Shown: in pieces, positions 37,346 through 46,174 of the stretch
Numbering within the stretch: position 1 is the stretch's first letter
How the letters are laid out: the number at the start of each line of letters is the position of its first letter
Source: Marinobacter goseongensis
Lineage (GTDB): Bacteria; Pseudomonadota; Gammaproteobacteria; Pseudomonadales; Oleiphilaceae
DNA: 64,000 nucleotides
Reading direction: 5' to 3'
NCBI RefSeq assembly: GCF_023156235.1
Contig: NZ_JAKZAI010000010.1
Location: 107,157 to 171,156 of the forward strand
Notes under the pieces: model-generated
What the model saw: only the letters and a program-made list of their open reading frames with translations
Database searches by the model: none
Told to the model about the DNA's origin: nothing
Made by a program: the position numbers and the translations under genes

Positions 37346-37822
37346 ATGGCAGAGATCAAAGTGATTGAAGGCGATTTTACCCAGTGCAGCGGCCGTTACG
37401 CCCTGGTGGTTGGTCGGTTTAACGGCTTCGTGGTGGAGAGCCTCGTGGAAGGTGCGCTGGATACTCTGCGTCGCCACGGCATCGCCAACGACGACATCAC
37501 CGTTGTACGGGTGCCCGGTGCCTATGAAATGCCGCTGGCGGTCAAGCGTGTTGCCGAAACCGGCAACCACGATGCTATCATCGCTCTGGGCGCGGTCATC
37601 CGTGGCGGAACCCCCCATTTCGAGTATGTCGCCGGCGAAGCCTCCAGTGGTCTCGGGGCCGTCAGCCTGGAAACCGACGTACCGGTCACTTTCGGGGTAC
37701 TGACCGTCGACTCCATTGAACAGGCCATTGAGCGCTCCGGTACCAAGGCCGGCAACAAGGGCGCGGAAGCCGCCATCACGGCCCTGGAAATGGTCAGCCT
37801 GTTCAAGAAGCTGGGTGAGTGA
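37346..37822 (+). CDS. ribH: 6,7-dimethyl-8-ribityllumazine synthase
   Basis: 158 residues. Joins the RibD product and DHBP to form lumazine, in large icosahedral or pentameric particles. Expected motifs: [27 protein letters not shown] and [14 protein letters not shown]. Overlaps nusB as TGATG, a pairing very common in bacteria. Confidence 0.97.
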   Translation: MAEIKVIEGDFTQCSGRYALVVGRFNGFVVESLVEGALDTLRRHGIANDDITVVRVPGAYEMPLAVKRVAETGNHDAIIALGAVIRGGTPHFEYVAGEASSGLGAVSLETDVPVTFGVLTVDSIEQAIERSGTKAGNKGAEAAITALEMVSLFKKLGE

Positions 37823-38298
37823 TGAGCACAACGGAAGACACGTCTCCCCAGCCGGGCGCGACCGGGCAACCGAAAGCCGGCGATCGCCGCCGCGCCCGAG
37901 CGCTGGCCATGCAGGGTCTGTATCAGCGCCATTTCAGTAAGAGCCCGGTTTCCGACATCGAAGCCGAGTTCATGGTCGATAACGACATGAGCAAGGTCGA
38001 TGCCCTCTACTTCCGCGACCTGTTGCGGGGCGTTCACCGTGAGCAGGCGGAGCTGGATCGGCTGCTGGAGCCCTTCCTCGACCGACCGCTGCACGAAGTC
38101 GACCCGGTTGAGCTGGCCATTGTTCGTCTGGGTGCCTACGAGCTCAAGCATCGCCTGGACGTGCCCTACAAGGTGGTCATCAACGAAGGTATCGAGATGG
38201 CCAAGAAGTTCGGCGGTACCGAAGGGCACAAGTTCGTCAACAGCATCCTCGACAAACTCAGCCGCCGCCTGCGACTGGCCGAGACGCGCCCGCGCTAA
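37822..38298 (+). CDS. nusB: Transcription antitermination factor NusB
   Basis: 158 residues. All-helical RNA-binding protein that joins NusE on boxA of rRNA leaders. Motifs [14 protein letters not shown] at the start, [14 protein letters not shown] and [12 protein letters not shown] at the end. About 20 Pro/Thr/Gly-rich residues precede the usual N-terminus. Its ATG overlaps the ribH stop. Confidence 0.96.
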   Translation: MSTTEDTSPQPGATGQPKAGDRRRARALAMQGLYQRHFSKSPVSDIEAEFMVDNDMSKVDALYFRDLLRGVHREQAELDRLLEPFLDRPLHEVDPVELAIVRLGAYELKHRLDVPYKVVINEGIEMAKKFGGTEGHKFVNSILDKLSRRLRLAETRPR

Positions 38299-38301
38299 CG
38301 C

Positions 38302-39249
38302 ATGGGCGAGTTCGAGCTGATACGCCGTTACTTCAGCCCTCTGAACGGGCAGGGCCACACCGATCTCCTGGTGCTTGGCCCTGGCGATGACTGCGCCATT
38401 GAGCGCATCACGCCCGATCACCAACTGGTTTTTTCCGTGGACACCCTGGTGGAGGGGGTTCATTTTCCCGCCGATTACGATGCCGATCGCCTTGGCTGGC
38501 GGGCGCTTGCGGCTGCCGCCAGTGATCTCGCTGCCATGGGCGCCCGCCCGGTCTGCTTTACCCTTGCTTTGACACTTCCGGCTGCCGACCCCCGCTGGCT
38601 CCAAGGCTTTTCCGGGGGACTCGGCCGCGCTGCCCGGCAGTTCGGAATGACGCTGGCGGGCGGCGACACCACCCGTGGACCCCTGACCCTTTCCCTGCAG
38701 GTGCACGGTGAGGTTCCTGCAGGCACGGCGTTGCTGCGATCCGGCGCTCGTGTCGGCGATCTGGTGTGTGTCAGCGGTGTGCTCGGGGAAGCCGGGGCTG
38801 CGTTGGATTATCTGGGTGTCAGCCGGCCCACCGCCGATCAGCAAGTGCTTCTGCAGCGCTATCATGAGCCGGCGCCGCGGCTGGAGCTTGGTATGGCGCT
38901 GAGAGCGGCGGCAACGGCCGCCATTGATGTCTCGGACGGTCTGGTGGCCGACCTCGGGCATATTCTCGAGGCATCCGGTGTGGGGGCGGAGCTCGAGCTT
39001 TCGGCCATACCGCTGTCTGACGCGGTAAGTCGGCTTTGCGGGCCGGAGCGCGCTCTGGACCTTGCGCTTCACGGCGGGGATGACTACGAATTGTGCATCA
39101 CGATCTCGCCGGCGTCCTGGGACGCTTTGCCCGCGTCGGTACGGACGCAGCTGACCATTATTGGTAAGGTGGTGGCTGGGCAAGGTGTCGCCGGTGTAGA
39201 CACGTCGGCAGGCAGTTCTGGATACGACCATTTCGGGAGCACGACATGA
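38302..39249 (+). CDS. thiL: Thiamine-monophosphate kinase
   Basis: 315 residues. Last step to thiamine diphosphate. N-terminal GEFELI, metal-binding GPGDDCA, and D-rich GGDTTRG, IDVSDGL and HGGDDYEL motifs of the PurM/ThiL fold are present. Three bases after nusB and overlapping pgpA by four, so nusB-thiL-pgpA are one transcript. Confidence 0.95.
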   Translation: MGEFELIRRYFSPLNGQGHTDLLVLGPGDDCAIERITPDHQLVFSVDTLVEGVHFPADYDADRLGWRALAAAASDLAAMGARPVCFTLALTLPAADPRWLQGFSGGLGRAARQFGMTLAGGDTTRGPLTLSLQVHGEVPAGTALLRSGARVGDLVCVSGVLGEAGAALDYLGVSRPTADQQVLLQRYHEPAPRLELGMALRAAATAAIDVSDGLVADLGHILEASGVGAELELSAIPLSDAVSRLCGPERALDLALHGGDDYELCITISPASWDALPASVRTQLTIIGKVVAGQGVAGVDTSAGSSGYDHFGSTT

Positions 39250-39773
39250 GCAGTGATGACCAGTTTCAGGAGCCTGAATTTGCGGGAGAGTTGCTGCCCC
39301 CGGGCTTTCTGAAAGATCCGGTACACCTGCTGGCGTTCGGGTTCGGCAGTGGCGCGGCTCCCCGTGCCCCCGGCACCTGGGGCAGTCTTGCGGCTATCCC
39401 GCTGTGGTTCTGTATCGCCTGGCTGCCCCCTGTTGCCTATTGGGCCGTGGTGACTGTCGCGTTTCTGGTGGGCATCTGGTTGTGTGGCAAAACGGCGGAC
39501 GATCTCAAGGTTCACGATCACGGCGGTATCGTCTGGGATGAGTTCGTGGGTATGTGGATTGCGTTGGCCCTGATCCCGGACAATGTTTACGGCATCCTGA
39601 CGGCCTTTGCGCTGTTCCGGCTGTTTGATGTGGTCAAACCCTGGCCGATCAGCTGGATTGACCAGCGTGCTCCGGGCGGACTGGGGATCATGGTGGATGA
39701 TGTGGTGGCCGGATTTATGGCACTGGCGTGTCTATTCGCCATCGACCTGTGGGTCATGCCGCTTATTCTTTGA
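39246..39773 (+). CDS. pgpA: Phosphatidylglycerophosphatase A
   Basis: 175 residues. Membrane enzyme with about three to four hydrophobic segments, removing phosphate from phosphatidylglycerophosphate to form phosphatidylglycerol. Family motifs FGFGSGAAPRAPGTWGS, IVWDEFVGMWIA and the C-terminal FRLFDVVKPWP. Last gene of the nrdR-to-pgpA run; ends near a small GCGCT-GCAA-AGCGC stem (39782-39795). Confidence 0.94.
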   Translation: MSSDDQFQEPEFAGELLPPGFLKDPVHLLAFGFGSGAAPRAPGTWGSLAAIPLWFCIAWLPPVAYWAVVTVAFLVGIWLCGKTADDLKVHDHGGIVWDEFVGMWIALALIPDNVYGILTAFALFRLFDVVKPWPISWIDQRAPGGLGIMVDDVVAGFMALACLFAIDLWVMPLIL

Positions 39774-39802
39774 CCGGCCGAGCGCTGCAAAGCGCCCTGA
39801 GC

Positions 39803-40012
39803 CTAGTGAATCTTGTGCTGTTGCTCTTCAGGCAGCAGACGGACGACGTGCAGAAAACGTTTCAGCCCCGTTTCCGCTCGTTCGCGGGTCGCGAACGGAC
39901 CGCTGTCGAAGCCTTCTCTGGTGGTGAAATACCACTTGCTCCCCACACAAAAAAAACGGCTGCTGCGAAACGGTACGTGCCCGTCTTCTCCGATCCGGCG
40001 TTGAGTGTCCAT
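39803..40012 (-). CDS. Small conserved protein, DUF6316-like
   Basis: 69 residues. The core KWYFTTREGFDSGPFATRERAE has the WYF-x-TREG-x3-GPF-x2-R pattern I associate with the small DUF6316 family of Pseudomonas-like bacteria. No signal peptide or membrane helix; rich in Arg and aromatic residues. Function unknown. It is convergent with pgpA and divergent from the lipoprotein gene. The family assignment is from memory of the pattern only. Confidence 0.65.
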   Translation of the reverse strand: MDTQRRIGEDGHVPFRSSRFFCVGSKWYFTTREGFDSGPFATRERAETGLKRFLHVVRLLPEEQQHKIH

Positions 40013-40258
40013 AGCGTCTCCTGCGCCCTGGTTTTATTTTTTGTAGGGAGGGCTCCGTGTTGTGTGTGCCGATCTGTTTAAAATTAAATCAATCCCGGCC
40101 GAATTCAACATTTATTTACAATTTGTAAGCCATGGGTCTCATTCCGCCTCTGCAGGCCCGCCCCAGCGGACATGACGAAACCCTGTCTTCCGTCTTGCCC
40201 TCGTAACACGCACTCGGCAGAATGCGAACAAACCGAATTCAAACCAGAAGGACTTTTC

Positions 40259-40942
40259 ATGAGTATTTGTCGCGTTTTTGAGGATTTCAAGCTTGCCCGG
40301 CATCCGCTATCGCCACTGCGCATAGTCACCCTGCTTATTGCAGGCTTGGTGCTGGCCGGGTGCAGTTCTTCCATGACCCGAGTGCAGACCTGGGAGGGTG
40401 AAGCCGCGGCAGAGGGCTCTGCTGTGCTGGAGACTCCCGGCGAAATCCGCGTAACCCGTGTGAATGGTCGCTCCATGGGCAACTTTCTGATGGAGGATTT
40501 GGCACTGGATTACGATCTTCTGCCGGGTAAGAACCAGGTAGTGTTCAGCTACAAGACCATCTGGGCGAAGTCTGGCGTGGTCAGAAACGGCGAGTCCAAG
40601 GTCTATGTGGTAGAGACCGAGCCCCATGTGGCGTCTTTCACCGCTCAGGCGGGGGAAACCTATCGGTTCGAGTTCGACAAGCCCACGTCCCGCCGCGATG
40701 CCGAATCCTTGACCAAGGATTTCTCCGGCGCGATCGTCAATAGCGCCGGCACCGAGGTGGCCAGTTTCGAGTTGTGGGACGGACAGGCACCGGCTACACC
40801 GGCGCGCACCCCGGTTTCCGGGGACACCGTGGGTAGCGGCGCCGCGACGGTACAGGGCGACAATCTGGAACAGTTGAAAGCGCTCTGGGAGAATGCATCA
40901 GAAGAAGAAAAGCGCGCATTCCTGCGCTGGGCGTTCGAGTAA
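40259..40942 (+). CDS. Predicted outer-membrane lipoprotein of unknown function
   Basis: 227 residues from the ATG at 40259, which has AAGGA seven bases upstream; the frame is open further up but without a plausible start. The hydrophobic segment ends in a lipobox LAGC (about residues 33-36) followed by three Ser, pointing to the outer membrane. A beta-rich middle part (about 50-155) has a repeated YRFEF/VVFSY pattern; the C-terminal 70 residues are Thr/Ala-rich and end in a charged helix. I do not recognise the family. The 246 bases before it are AT-rich and probably hold divergent promoters. Confidence 0.75.
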   Translation: MSICRVFEDFKLARHPLSPLRIVTLLIAGLVLAGCSSSMTRVQTWEGEAAAEGSAVLETPGEIRVTRVNGRSMGNFLMEDLALDYDLLPGKNQVVFSYKTIWAKSGVVRNGESKVYVVETEPHVASFTAQAGETYRFEFDKPTSRRDAESLTKDFSGAIVNSAGTEVASFELWDGQAPATPARTPVSGDTVGSGAATVQGDNLEQLKALWENASEEEKRAFLRWAFE

Positions 40943-40953
40943 CAGCACCCGAG

Positions 40954-40980
40954 GGCGGTTTCGTCAGTGGCGAAACCGCC
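40954..40980 (+). terminator. Stem-loop ending the lipoprotein gene, overlapping the acyltransferase 3' end
   Basis: Perfect ten-base stem GGCGGTTTCG/CGAAACCGCC (40954-40963, 40971-40980), seven-base loop, followed by GAAACGTTTTCTT. The downstream arm codes for the last residues of the convergent WS/DGAT gene. Confidence 0.5.
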
Positions 40981-42493
40981 GAAACGTTTTCTTGAGTACA
41001 CCCTCCAGCATGGTCAGAGTCTCGTCGGTCAGGCTCTGATGGCTTTGCCCTCCCTCGTTGTACGCTTCTTCTGTCTCCGGCAACGCTGAGGCGGCCGTCT
41101 CGATGGTGCCCAGGCTCTCCTCCAACAGGGTTTTCAGGGAGTTACCGTCAGCGACCACATCGGGGCACAGGGTAAAGTTGATGGTCAGGCGCCCCTGATA
41201 GCTCACCGCCACAATCACCAACCCCATGCTGTCGAACAGAGGAGCTGAGTTGTATTGGCGCACCAGCTTTGCGCCCTGCAGGTAGAGTGGCACCTGAGGA
41301 CCCGGCACGTTGGTGATCGGCAAGTTGAACGCCGGCTGATAACGCTGGGCGATTTGCAGCTCCGAATACAGCCGTGCAGACAGCGCCAGCATGGTGGATG
41401 GCAGCAATTCGGTCAGACGATCGGCGGCGATGGCCTCGCGATAGGGTTCCGAAGCGACAGCGTTGCGGTGGATCGTGCGAATCCGTCGGGCCGGATCCGG
41501 CTCGCTGGTCGCCAGGTCCAGCAACATCGCGGACATCTGGTTGCCGGTGGCTTTGCGCAAGCTGTTCGAGCGCACCGATATCGGCGTCATCGCCACCAGC
41601 GACTTGCCCTCATCACTGCCGTGGTTTTCGAGATAGCGCCGCAGGGTTTCCGCGCACAGACCCAGGACCACGTCATTCAGGGTGACGGTGCCCAGGTTCG
41701 CTTTGATCGCCTTGAGCCGTGACAATTCCACTTCCGCGGACACGATCTGCCGATTGGCGGTGATCTGACGATTGAATGGACAGTGAGGGGCAGAAAACAC
41801 CGGAAATGGCAGCGGCAGTTTACGAATCTGACGTTGCACCAGGCCACGCGCTGTCACTTCTGCCGCACTGATGGCCAGCGACGTCACCTGCAGCGGTTTG
41901 CGCAGCAGGTTGGCCCCGGTCTGGAGTATGACCCTTTCCTCTGACGGCTCTGGCTTGGGAAACCAGGGCCGGGGCTGGGAAATCGGCCGCGCGTCGGGCG
42001 TGTATTCCAGTAACTTGCCCATGATTTCCTCACCGCTGAAGGCATCGATAGCGGCGTGGTGGAGCTTCACAATCAAGGCAAATCCGTGGTGATCGTCATC
42101 CTCCTCATCGGCGGGAAAACCGTCAACAAACGTGATGTGCCAGAGTGGCCGGTCACGTTTCAGTGGTTCTTCCAGAATCTTCGATGCCAGCTCGGTCAGG
42201 CTGTGGGACTGGCCATGCTCCCCAAGGTTTACGTAGGCCAGATGACGTTCAATGCTGAAATCCCGGTCGTCAATCCAGTAAGGACGACCAAGGCGAAGCG
42301 GTATTTCCTTCAGGCGTTGCCGGAATACCGGAACCACGTGGAGGCGGCTGCGCAGATAGGCCACGAACGTGCTGAAGGCCAGCGGTTGGCCACTGCCACG
42401 AGCATCAAACAGATAGATGCCGCCGATGTGCATCGGTGCCGTTTCCGACTCCAGGTAAAGGAATGAGGCATCCAGTTCCGACAGCTGCCGCAT
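40964..42493 (-). CDS. Wax ester synthase / diacylglycerol acyltransferase family protein (HHxxxDA variant)
   Basis: 509 residues from the Met of MRQLSELDASFLYLE; the frame is open 26 codons further up but the family starts here. Acyl-CoA-dependent O-acyltransferase of the WS/DGAT family, which makes wax esters or triacylglycerol at the inner membrane. Motifs seen: PLWHITFVDG, LNDVVLGLCAETLRRYL and ITNVPGPQVPLYL. The active-site motif is H145-H-A-A-I-D150-A151, with Ala where the family consensus HHxxxDG has Gly. His and Asp are kept, so activity is plausible. Such genes, often several per genome, are typical of Marinobacter. Confidence 0.88.
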   Translation of the reverse strand: MRQLSELDASFLYLESETAPMHIGGIYLFDARGSGQPLAFSTFVAYLRSRLHVVPVFRQRLKEIPLRLGRPYWIDDRDFSIERHLAYVNLGEHGQSHSLTELASKILEEPLKRDRPLWHITFVDGFPADEEDDDHHGFALIVKLHHAAIDAFSGEEIMGKLLEYTPDARPISQPRPWFPKPEPSEERVILQTGANLLRKPLQVTSLAISAAEVTARGLVQRQIRKLPLPFPVFSAPHCPFNRQITANRQIVSAEVELSRLKAIKANLGTVTLNDVVLGLCAETLRRYLENHGSDEGKSLVAMTPISVRSNSLRKATGNQMSAMLLDLATSEPDPARRIRTIHRNAVASEPYREAIAADRLTELLPSTMLALSARLYSELQIAQRYQPAFNLPITNVPGPQVPLYLQGAKLVRQYNSAPLFDSMGLVIVAVSYQGRLTINFTLCPDVVADGNSLKTLLEESLGTIETAASALPETEEAYNEGGQSHQSLTDETLTMLEGVLKKTFRRFRH

Positions 42494-42607
42494 GCATAAA
42501 CTCCGTTCTGCGGTTGAGTTTGGGGCAGTATAAACGAGTAGGACCCGATTCCGTTGGCTGTTTTGCCTCAAATCTTGCCGGCGCGGGAGTCAGGTTCGCC
42601 GAGCGGT

Positions 42608-43519
42608 TCAGGATTCCAGCCAATGGGTGAACACGTCCGGTTGTCCCAGCCGCTCCCAGAACCACATCAGGGCCTTGCCCTGGTCTTCGGCGTGCCGAGC
42701 CAGGTGCAGCATGATCGGTTGTCGCGTGTCGTGTACCTCCAGCGCGACAAGCTGGCCTGCGGCCAGTTGTTCCTGCACCCGTGGCAGCGGTAGCCAGCCC
42801 ACCCCCAGGCCGGCCTGCTGCAGGGCGATTTTCTGGTCGACGTTCGCCACGGTAATGGTACGTTGCCGGCGGAAGATCCCGGCGTTGCCCGGTGGCAGGG
42901 AACGGGAGGTGTCGGCGGCCACGGCGGCGGGGTAGCGGCTGATGTCCTCTTCGCTCAATGGCTGTGGGGCGGACGTCAGCGGGTGATCGGGCGCCACGGC
43001 ATAGACAAAGTTCATGGTGCCCAGGGCCTTGGTGGTGAATGGCCCCGCGGGTTTGCTGAGCTGGTCAGCACCCACAACCAGATCCACCCGCCGGCTTTGC
43101 AGGGCATCCCACGCGCCGGCGAACACTTCCTCTACCAACTGCACTTCCACCGGAACGCCCAGTGCGTAGAACTCGCCAATGGCAGCGAACAGGCTGTCGG
43201 CCGGCAACAGCGAGTTGAATCCGATGCGCAACCGGGTTTCCCAGCCCTGAGCGACCTGGCGTGTGGTGTGCGCCAGGTTTTCCGCCGCCTCCAGCAGGGT
43301 GCGGCCTTCTTCAAGGAGGTAACGGCCCGCGGGTGTCAGGGTGGCACGGTGACCACTGCGGTCGAAAATGGCGATGTCCAGGTCTTCTTCCAGCTTCTGT
43401 ACGGTATAGCTGATGGCAGAAGGCACCCGGAACAACTCTCCTGCGGCCCCGGCAAAGCTGCCTTTGCGCTCGATGGCATCCAGAACTTTAAGGGCGTCGA
43501 TGGTGATGGCTGTATGCAT
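42608..43519 (-). CDS. LysR-family transcriptional regulator
   Basis: 303 residues. N-terminal winged helix-turn-helix (residues 5-64, GSFAGAAGELFRVPSAISYTVQ) and a C-terminal periplasmic-binding-like effector domain. Divergent from the hydroquinone reductase gene with 105 bases between the starts, the usual layout for a LysR protein and its target. The effector is unknown. Confidence 0.92.
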   Translation of the reverse strand: MHTAITIDALKVLDAIERKGSFAGAAGELFRVPSAISYTVQKLEEDLDIAIFDRSGHRATLTPAGRYLLEEGRTLLEAAENLAHTTRQVAQGWETRLRIGFNSLLPADSLFAAIGEFYALGVPVEVQLVEEVFAGAWDALQSRRVDLVVGADQLSKPAGPFTTKALGTMNFVYAVAPDHPLTSAPQPLSEEDISRYPAAVAADTSRSLPPGNAGIFRRQRTITVANVDQKIALQQAGLGVGWLPLPRVQEQLAAGQLVALEVHDTRQPIMLHLARHAEDQGKALMWFWERLGQPDVFTHWLES

Positions 43520-43624
43520 GTTCGAATTATCTGAGGTAGTTGGCCGAAATTGCTTGTTTGAGAGGTTAGCAGGCTGGCCGGTATTCTTCTCGCAAATTTG
43601 ACCGGTTATAGCGAGGAGAAGGGT

Positions 43625-44611
43625 ATGGGCCTGTTAGTGGATGGCAAGTGGCATGATCAGTGGTACGACACGGACAAAACCGGGGGCAAGTTCGAGCGCG
43701 AAGCCGCCCGTTTCCGCAACTGGGTCACGGCGGACGGATCGCCCGGTCCGGACGGCGAGGGTGGGTTCAAGGCGGAGTCCGGCCGCTATCATCTCTATGT
43801 TTCCATGGCCTGCCCGTGGGCCCATCGCACGCTGATTTTTCGCGCTTTGAAGGGGTTGGAGAAGCACATTCCGGTGTCGGTGGTGCACCCGGACATGGTC
43901 GAGAACGGCTGGGAGTTCCGGCCCGGCGACGAACAGCACCGTGATCATTTGCACGATTTTCAGTTTCTGCACCAGCTTTATACCCGCGCGGCGCCGGATT
44001 ACTCCGGGCGGGTAACCGTGCCCACCCTGTGGGACACCGAAAAACAGACCATTGCCAGCAATGAGTCAGCAGACATTATCCGCATGTTCAATTCGGCGTT
44101 TGACGGTCTCGACGGTGTTCGTACGGATCTCGATTTCTACCCGGAAGCCCTGCAGGACGAGATTGATGGCATCAACGCGCGGGTTTACGACGCGGTAAAT
44201 AACGGTGTCTATAAGGCCGGTTTCGCCACCGCTCAGGACAAGTACGAAGAGGCCTACGTGGCATTGTTCGAAACACTGGACTGGCTGGAAGAGCGGCTAT
44301 CGGGCCAGCGTTACCTGGCGGGACGGCAGCTGACCGAAGCCGACTGGCGCCTGTTCACCACACTGATCCGCTTTGACGCGGTGTATTACAGCCATTTCAA
44401 GTGCAACCGGCAGCGCATCGGAGATTATCCGGCGCTCTCGGCGTATGTGCGGGACCTTTATCAGGTGCCCGGCGTGGCCGCAACCGTGGATATAGCGCAG
44501 ATCAAGCGTCATTACTATGTCAGCCAGCGCACCATCAATCCCACCCAGATTGTGCCGGTGGGGCCGAGCCTCGATTTTGATGCACCCCACGGCCGCGAGG
44601 CGCTGGGTTGA
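43625..44611 (+). CDS. Glutathionyl-hydroquinone reductase (Xi-class glutathione transferase)
   Basis: 328 residues from the ATG at 43625, which follows GAGGAG; nine upstream codons are open but unlikely. Thioredoxin-like N-terminal domain with catalytic CPWAH (Cys63) and an all-helical C-terminal domain. The family (YqjG, PcpF) removes glutathione from glutathionyl-hydroquinones. Motifs KFEREAARFRNWV and the ESADIIRMFN stretch fit this class. A possible promoter (TTGAGA, 18 bases, TATTCT) lies at 43558-43587. The stop is only four bases from the convergent ispB stop. Confidence 0.92.
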   Translation: MGLLVDGKWHDQWYDTDKTGGKFEREAARFRNWVTADGSPGPDGEGGFKAESGRYHLYVSMACPWAHRTLIFRALKGLEKHIPVSVVHPDMVENGWEFRPGDEQHRDHLHDFQFLHQLYTRAAPDYSGRVTVPTLWDTEKQTIASNESADIIRMFNSAFDGLDGVRTDLDFYPEALQDEIDGINARVYDAVNNGVYKAGFATAQDKYEEAYVALFETLDWLEERLSGQRYLAGRQLTEADWRLFTTLIRFDAVYYSHFKCNRQRIGDYPALSAYVRDLYQVPGVAATVDIAQIKRHYYVSQRTINPTQIVPVGPSLDFDAPHGREALG

Positions 44612-44615
44612 AGAA

Positions 44616-45584
44616 TCAGCTTACCCGCGCCACCGCCAGTTCAGTGAGCAGGTTGAGCGACTCGCGGTAAGGGGAGTCGGGCAGGGCGTCAAGGCAGTCC
44701 GCGGCGAGGGCGGCCTGTTCTCGCGCCTTGGCCATGGTGTATTCCAGTGCGCCGGAACTTTCGACAATACCGAGGATGGCCGGCAGGTCGTCCAGACCGC
44801 CCTTGCGAATGGCCTGGCGGATGAGCTGACGCTCTTCCTCGACACCTCTCTCCATGGCGTAGATCAGCGGTAGCGTGGTTTTGCCTTCCGCCAGATCATC
44901 ACCGACGTTTTTGCCCATGGCCTCGGCGTCGCCGCGATAGTCGAGCACGTCGTCCACCAGTTGGAATGCCAACCCCAGATGCTTGCCGTAGTCTTTCAGC
45001 GCCGCTTCCTGAGTGTTGTCAGCTCCGGCGAGCAGGGCGCCAGTGTGGGAGGATGCCTCGAACAGCATGGCGGTTTTGTTGTGGATGACTTCCATGTACT
45101 GGGATTCATCAAGATCCGGATTCTTCACGTTCATCAGCTGCATCACTTCGCCCTCGGCAATCACAGCCGTGGCGTGGGACAGCACGTCCATGATCCGCAG
45201 GTTCTGCAGTTCCACCATCATCTGGAAGGCGCGGGCGTAGAGGAAATCACCTACCAGAACGCTGGGTGCGTTGCCCCAGCGGGCGTTGGCGGTGGAACGG
45301 CCCCGGCGCATGTCGGAAGTGTCCACTACGTCGTCATGAAGCAGGGTGGCGGTGTGCAGGAATTCGATCACCGCGGCCAGCTTCAGGTGATCGTCCTGGC
45401 GGTAGCCGGCGGCACGGCTGGACAGCAGCACCAACAGGGGTCTCAGCCTTTTGCCACCACTTTCAATAATATAGTGGGCTATTTTCTCCACCATCGGGAC
45501 GTCGGAGGAAAGCCGTTTGATGATCAGGTCGTTCACGCGGCTGAAGTCGTCGGCCACGGTGTCGTAGATGCGCTGGGCTGTCAT
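44616..45584 (-). CDS. ispB: Octaprenyl diphosphate synthase
   Basis: 322 residues. Trans-prenyltransferase that makes the side chain of ubiquinone. First Asp-rich motif LHDDVVD (Asp84, 85, 88) and second FQLVDDVLDY are intact. The small residues before the first motif fit a long-chain product, but length cannot be fixed from sequence alone. Divergent from rplU, as in E. coli. Confidence 0.95.
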   Translation of the reverse strand: MTAQRIYDTVADDFSRVNDLIIKRLSSDVPMVEKIAHYIIESGGKRLRPLLVLLSSRAAGYRQDDHLKLAAVIEFLHTATLLHDDVVDTSDMRRGRSTANARWGNAPSVLVGDFLYARAFQMMVELQNLRIMDVLSHATAVIAEGEVMQLMNVKNPDLDESQYMEVIHNKTAMLFEASSHTGALLAGADNTQEAALKDYGKHLGLAFQLVDDVLDYRGDAEAMGKNVGDDLAEGKTTLPLIYAMERGVEEERQLIRQAIRKGGLDDLPAILGIVESSGALEYTMAKAREQAALAADCLDALPDSPYRESLNLLTELAVARVS

Positions 45585-45653
45585 GCGGCTTGGGAGTCCC
45601 TTTATGATCAGTTCGTCTGGTGCGTTCGTCGGTAAATGAGGCAGGTCGCGGCA

Positions 45654-45682
45654 ATGCTAGGTACTGGCGCTTTCGGTGTCAA
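45654..45682 (-). promoter_or_regulatory. Sigma-70 promoter for ispB
   Basis: Read on the minus strand: TTGACA (45682-45677), 17-base spacer, TAGCAT (45659-45654). About 70 bases before the ispB start. Confidence 0.7.
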
Positions 45683-45688
45683 CTTGGC

Positions 45689-45717
45689 TTGTATTGCCGG
45701 GCGTGTTTTCGTACAAT
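45689..45717 (+). promoter_or_regulatory. Sigma-70 promoter for rplU-rpmA
   Basis: TTGTAT (45689-45694), 17-base spacer, TACAAT (45712-45717). It gives a leader of about 100 bases before rplU. Its -35 box is six bases from that of the divergent ispB promoter. Confidence 0.65.
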
Positions 45718-45727
45718 CACGCGCCCA

Positions 45728-45808
45728 ACTCATCCCAACCTGCGCTCCCTGCTATAGGGTTGCCGAAGTGCTTCCCTTAGAACCAGGTGGATAAGAGCAG
45801 GGATGGGT
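45728..45808 (+). promoter_or_regulatory. rplU leader with two mutually exclusive stems
   Basis: The stretch AGCAGGGATGGGT (45796-45808) can pair with ACTCATCCC (45728-45736, nine pairs with one G-T) or with TCCCTGCT (45746-45753, eight pairs), but not with both. The shared arm ends eight bases before the GGAGAG ribosome-binding site. Could be a ribosomal protein autoregulatory leader; not proven. Confidence 0.35.
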
Positions 45809-45826
45809 CAATCGCGGAGAGCATCA

Positions 45827-46138
45827 ATGTACGCAGTTATTGTTAGCGGTGGTAAGCAGCACCGTGTAAAGGAAGGCGAAACTCTGAAGCTGGAGAAGCT
45901 GGAAGTGGAAACCGGCGGCAACGTCGAGTTTGACCGCGTTCTGCTGATCGCCGATGGTGACAAGGTTCAGGTAGGCGCGCCGGTAGTTGATGGTGCCAAA
46001 GTGACAGCGGAAGTGGTCAGCCACGGCCGTCACGACAAGATCCAGATCATCAAGTTCCGTCGCCGGAAGCATCACATGAAGCGTCAGGGCCACCGTCAGT
46101 GGTTTACTGAAGTCAAGATCACGGGTATCAAGGGCTGA
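45827..46138 (+). CDS. rplU: Large ribosomal subunit protein bL21
   Basis: 103 residues from the ATG at 45827, the E. coli length; eight upstream codons are open but not used in the family. Binds 23S rRNA. Typical start [14 protein letters not shown] and Lys/Arg-rich C-terminal [14 protein letters not shown]. First gene of rplU-rpmA. Confidence 0.97.
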   Translation: MYAVIVSGGKQHRVKEGETLKLEKLEVETGGNVEFDRVLLIADGDKVQVGAPVVDGAKVTAEVVSHGRHDKIQIIKFRRRKHHMKRQGHRQWFTEVKITGIKG

Positions 46139-46174
46139 AGCTCTCGACACACCCCCTAAAGAAGGAGGCTTGTA

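Noticed and set aside
36125..37831. 568-codon open frame on the minus strand
   Set aside because: Antisense to ribBA and ribH, both well supported.
37522..39231. 569-codon open frame on the minus strand
   Set aside because: Antisense to ribH, nusB and thiL; composition is that of a shadow frame.
39782..39795. Stem GCGCT-GCAA-AGCGC after pgpA as a terminator
   Set aside because: Five-base stem with no T-run on either strand; too weak to call.
40013..40258. Possible small gene or RNA in the AT-rich gap before the lipoprotein gene
   Set aside because: No reading frame with a ribosome-binding site and no strong hairpin; best explained as divergent promoters, which I could not place with confidence.
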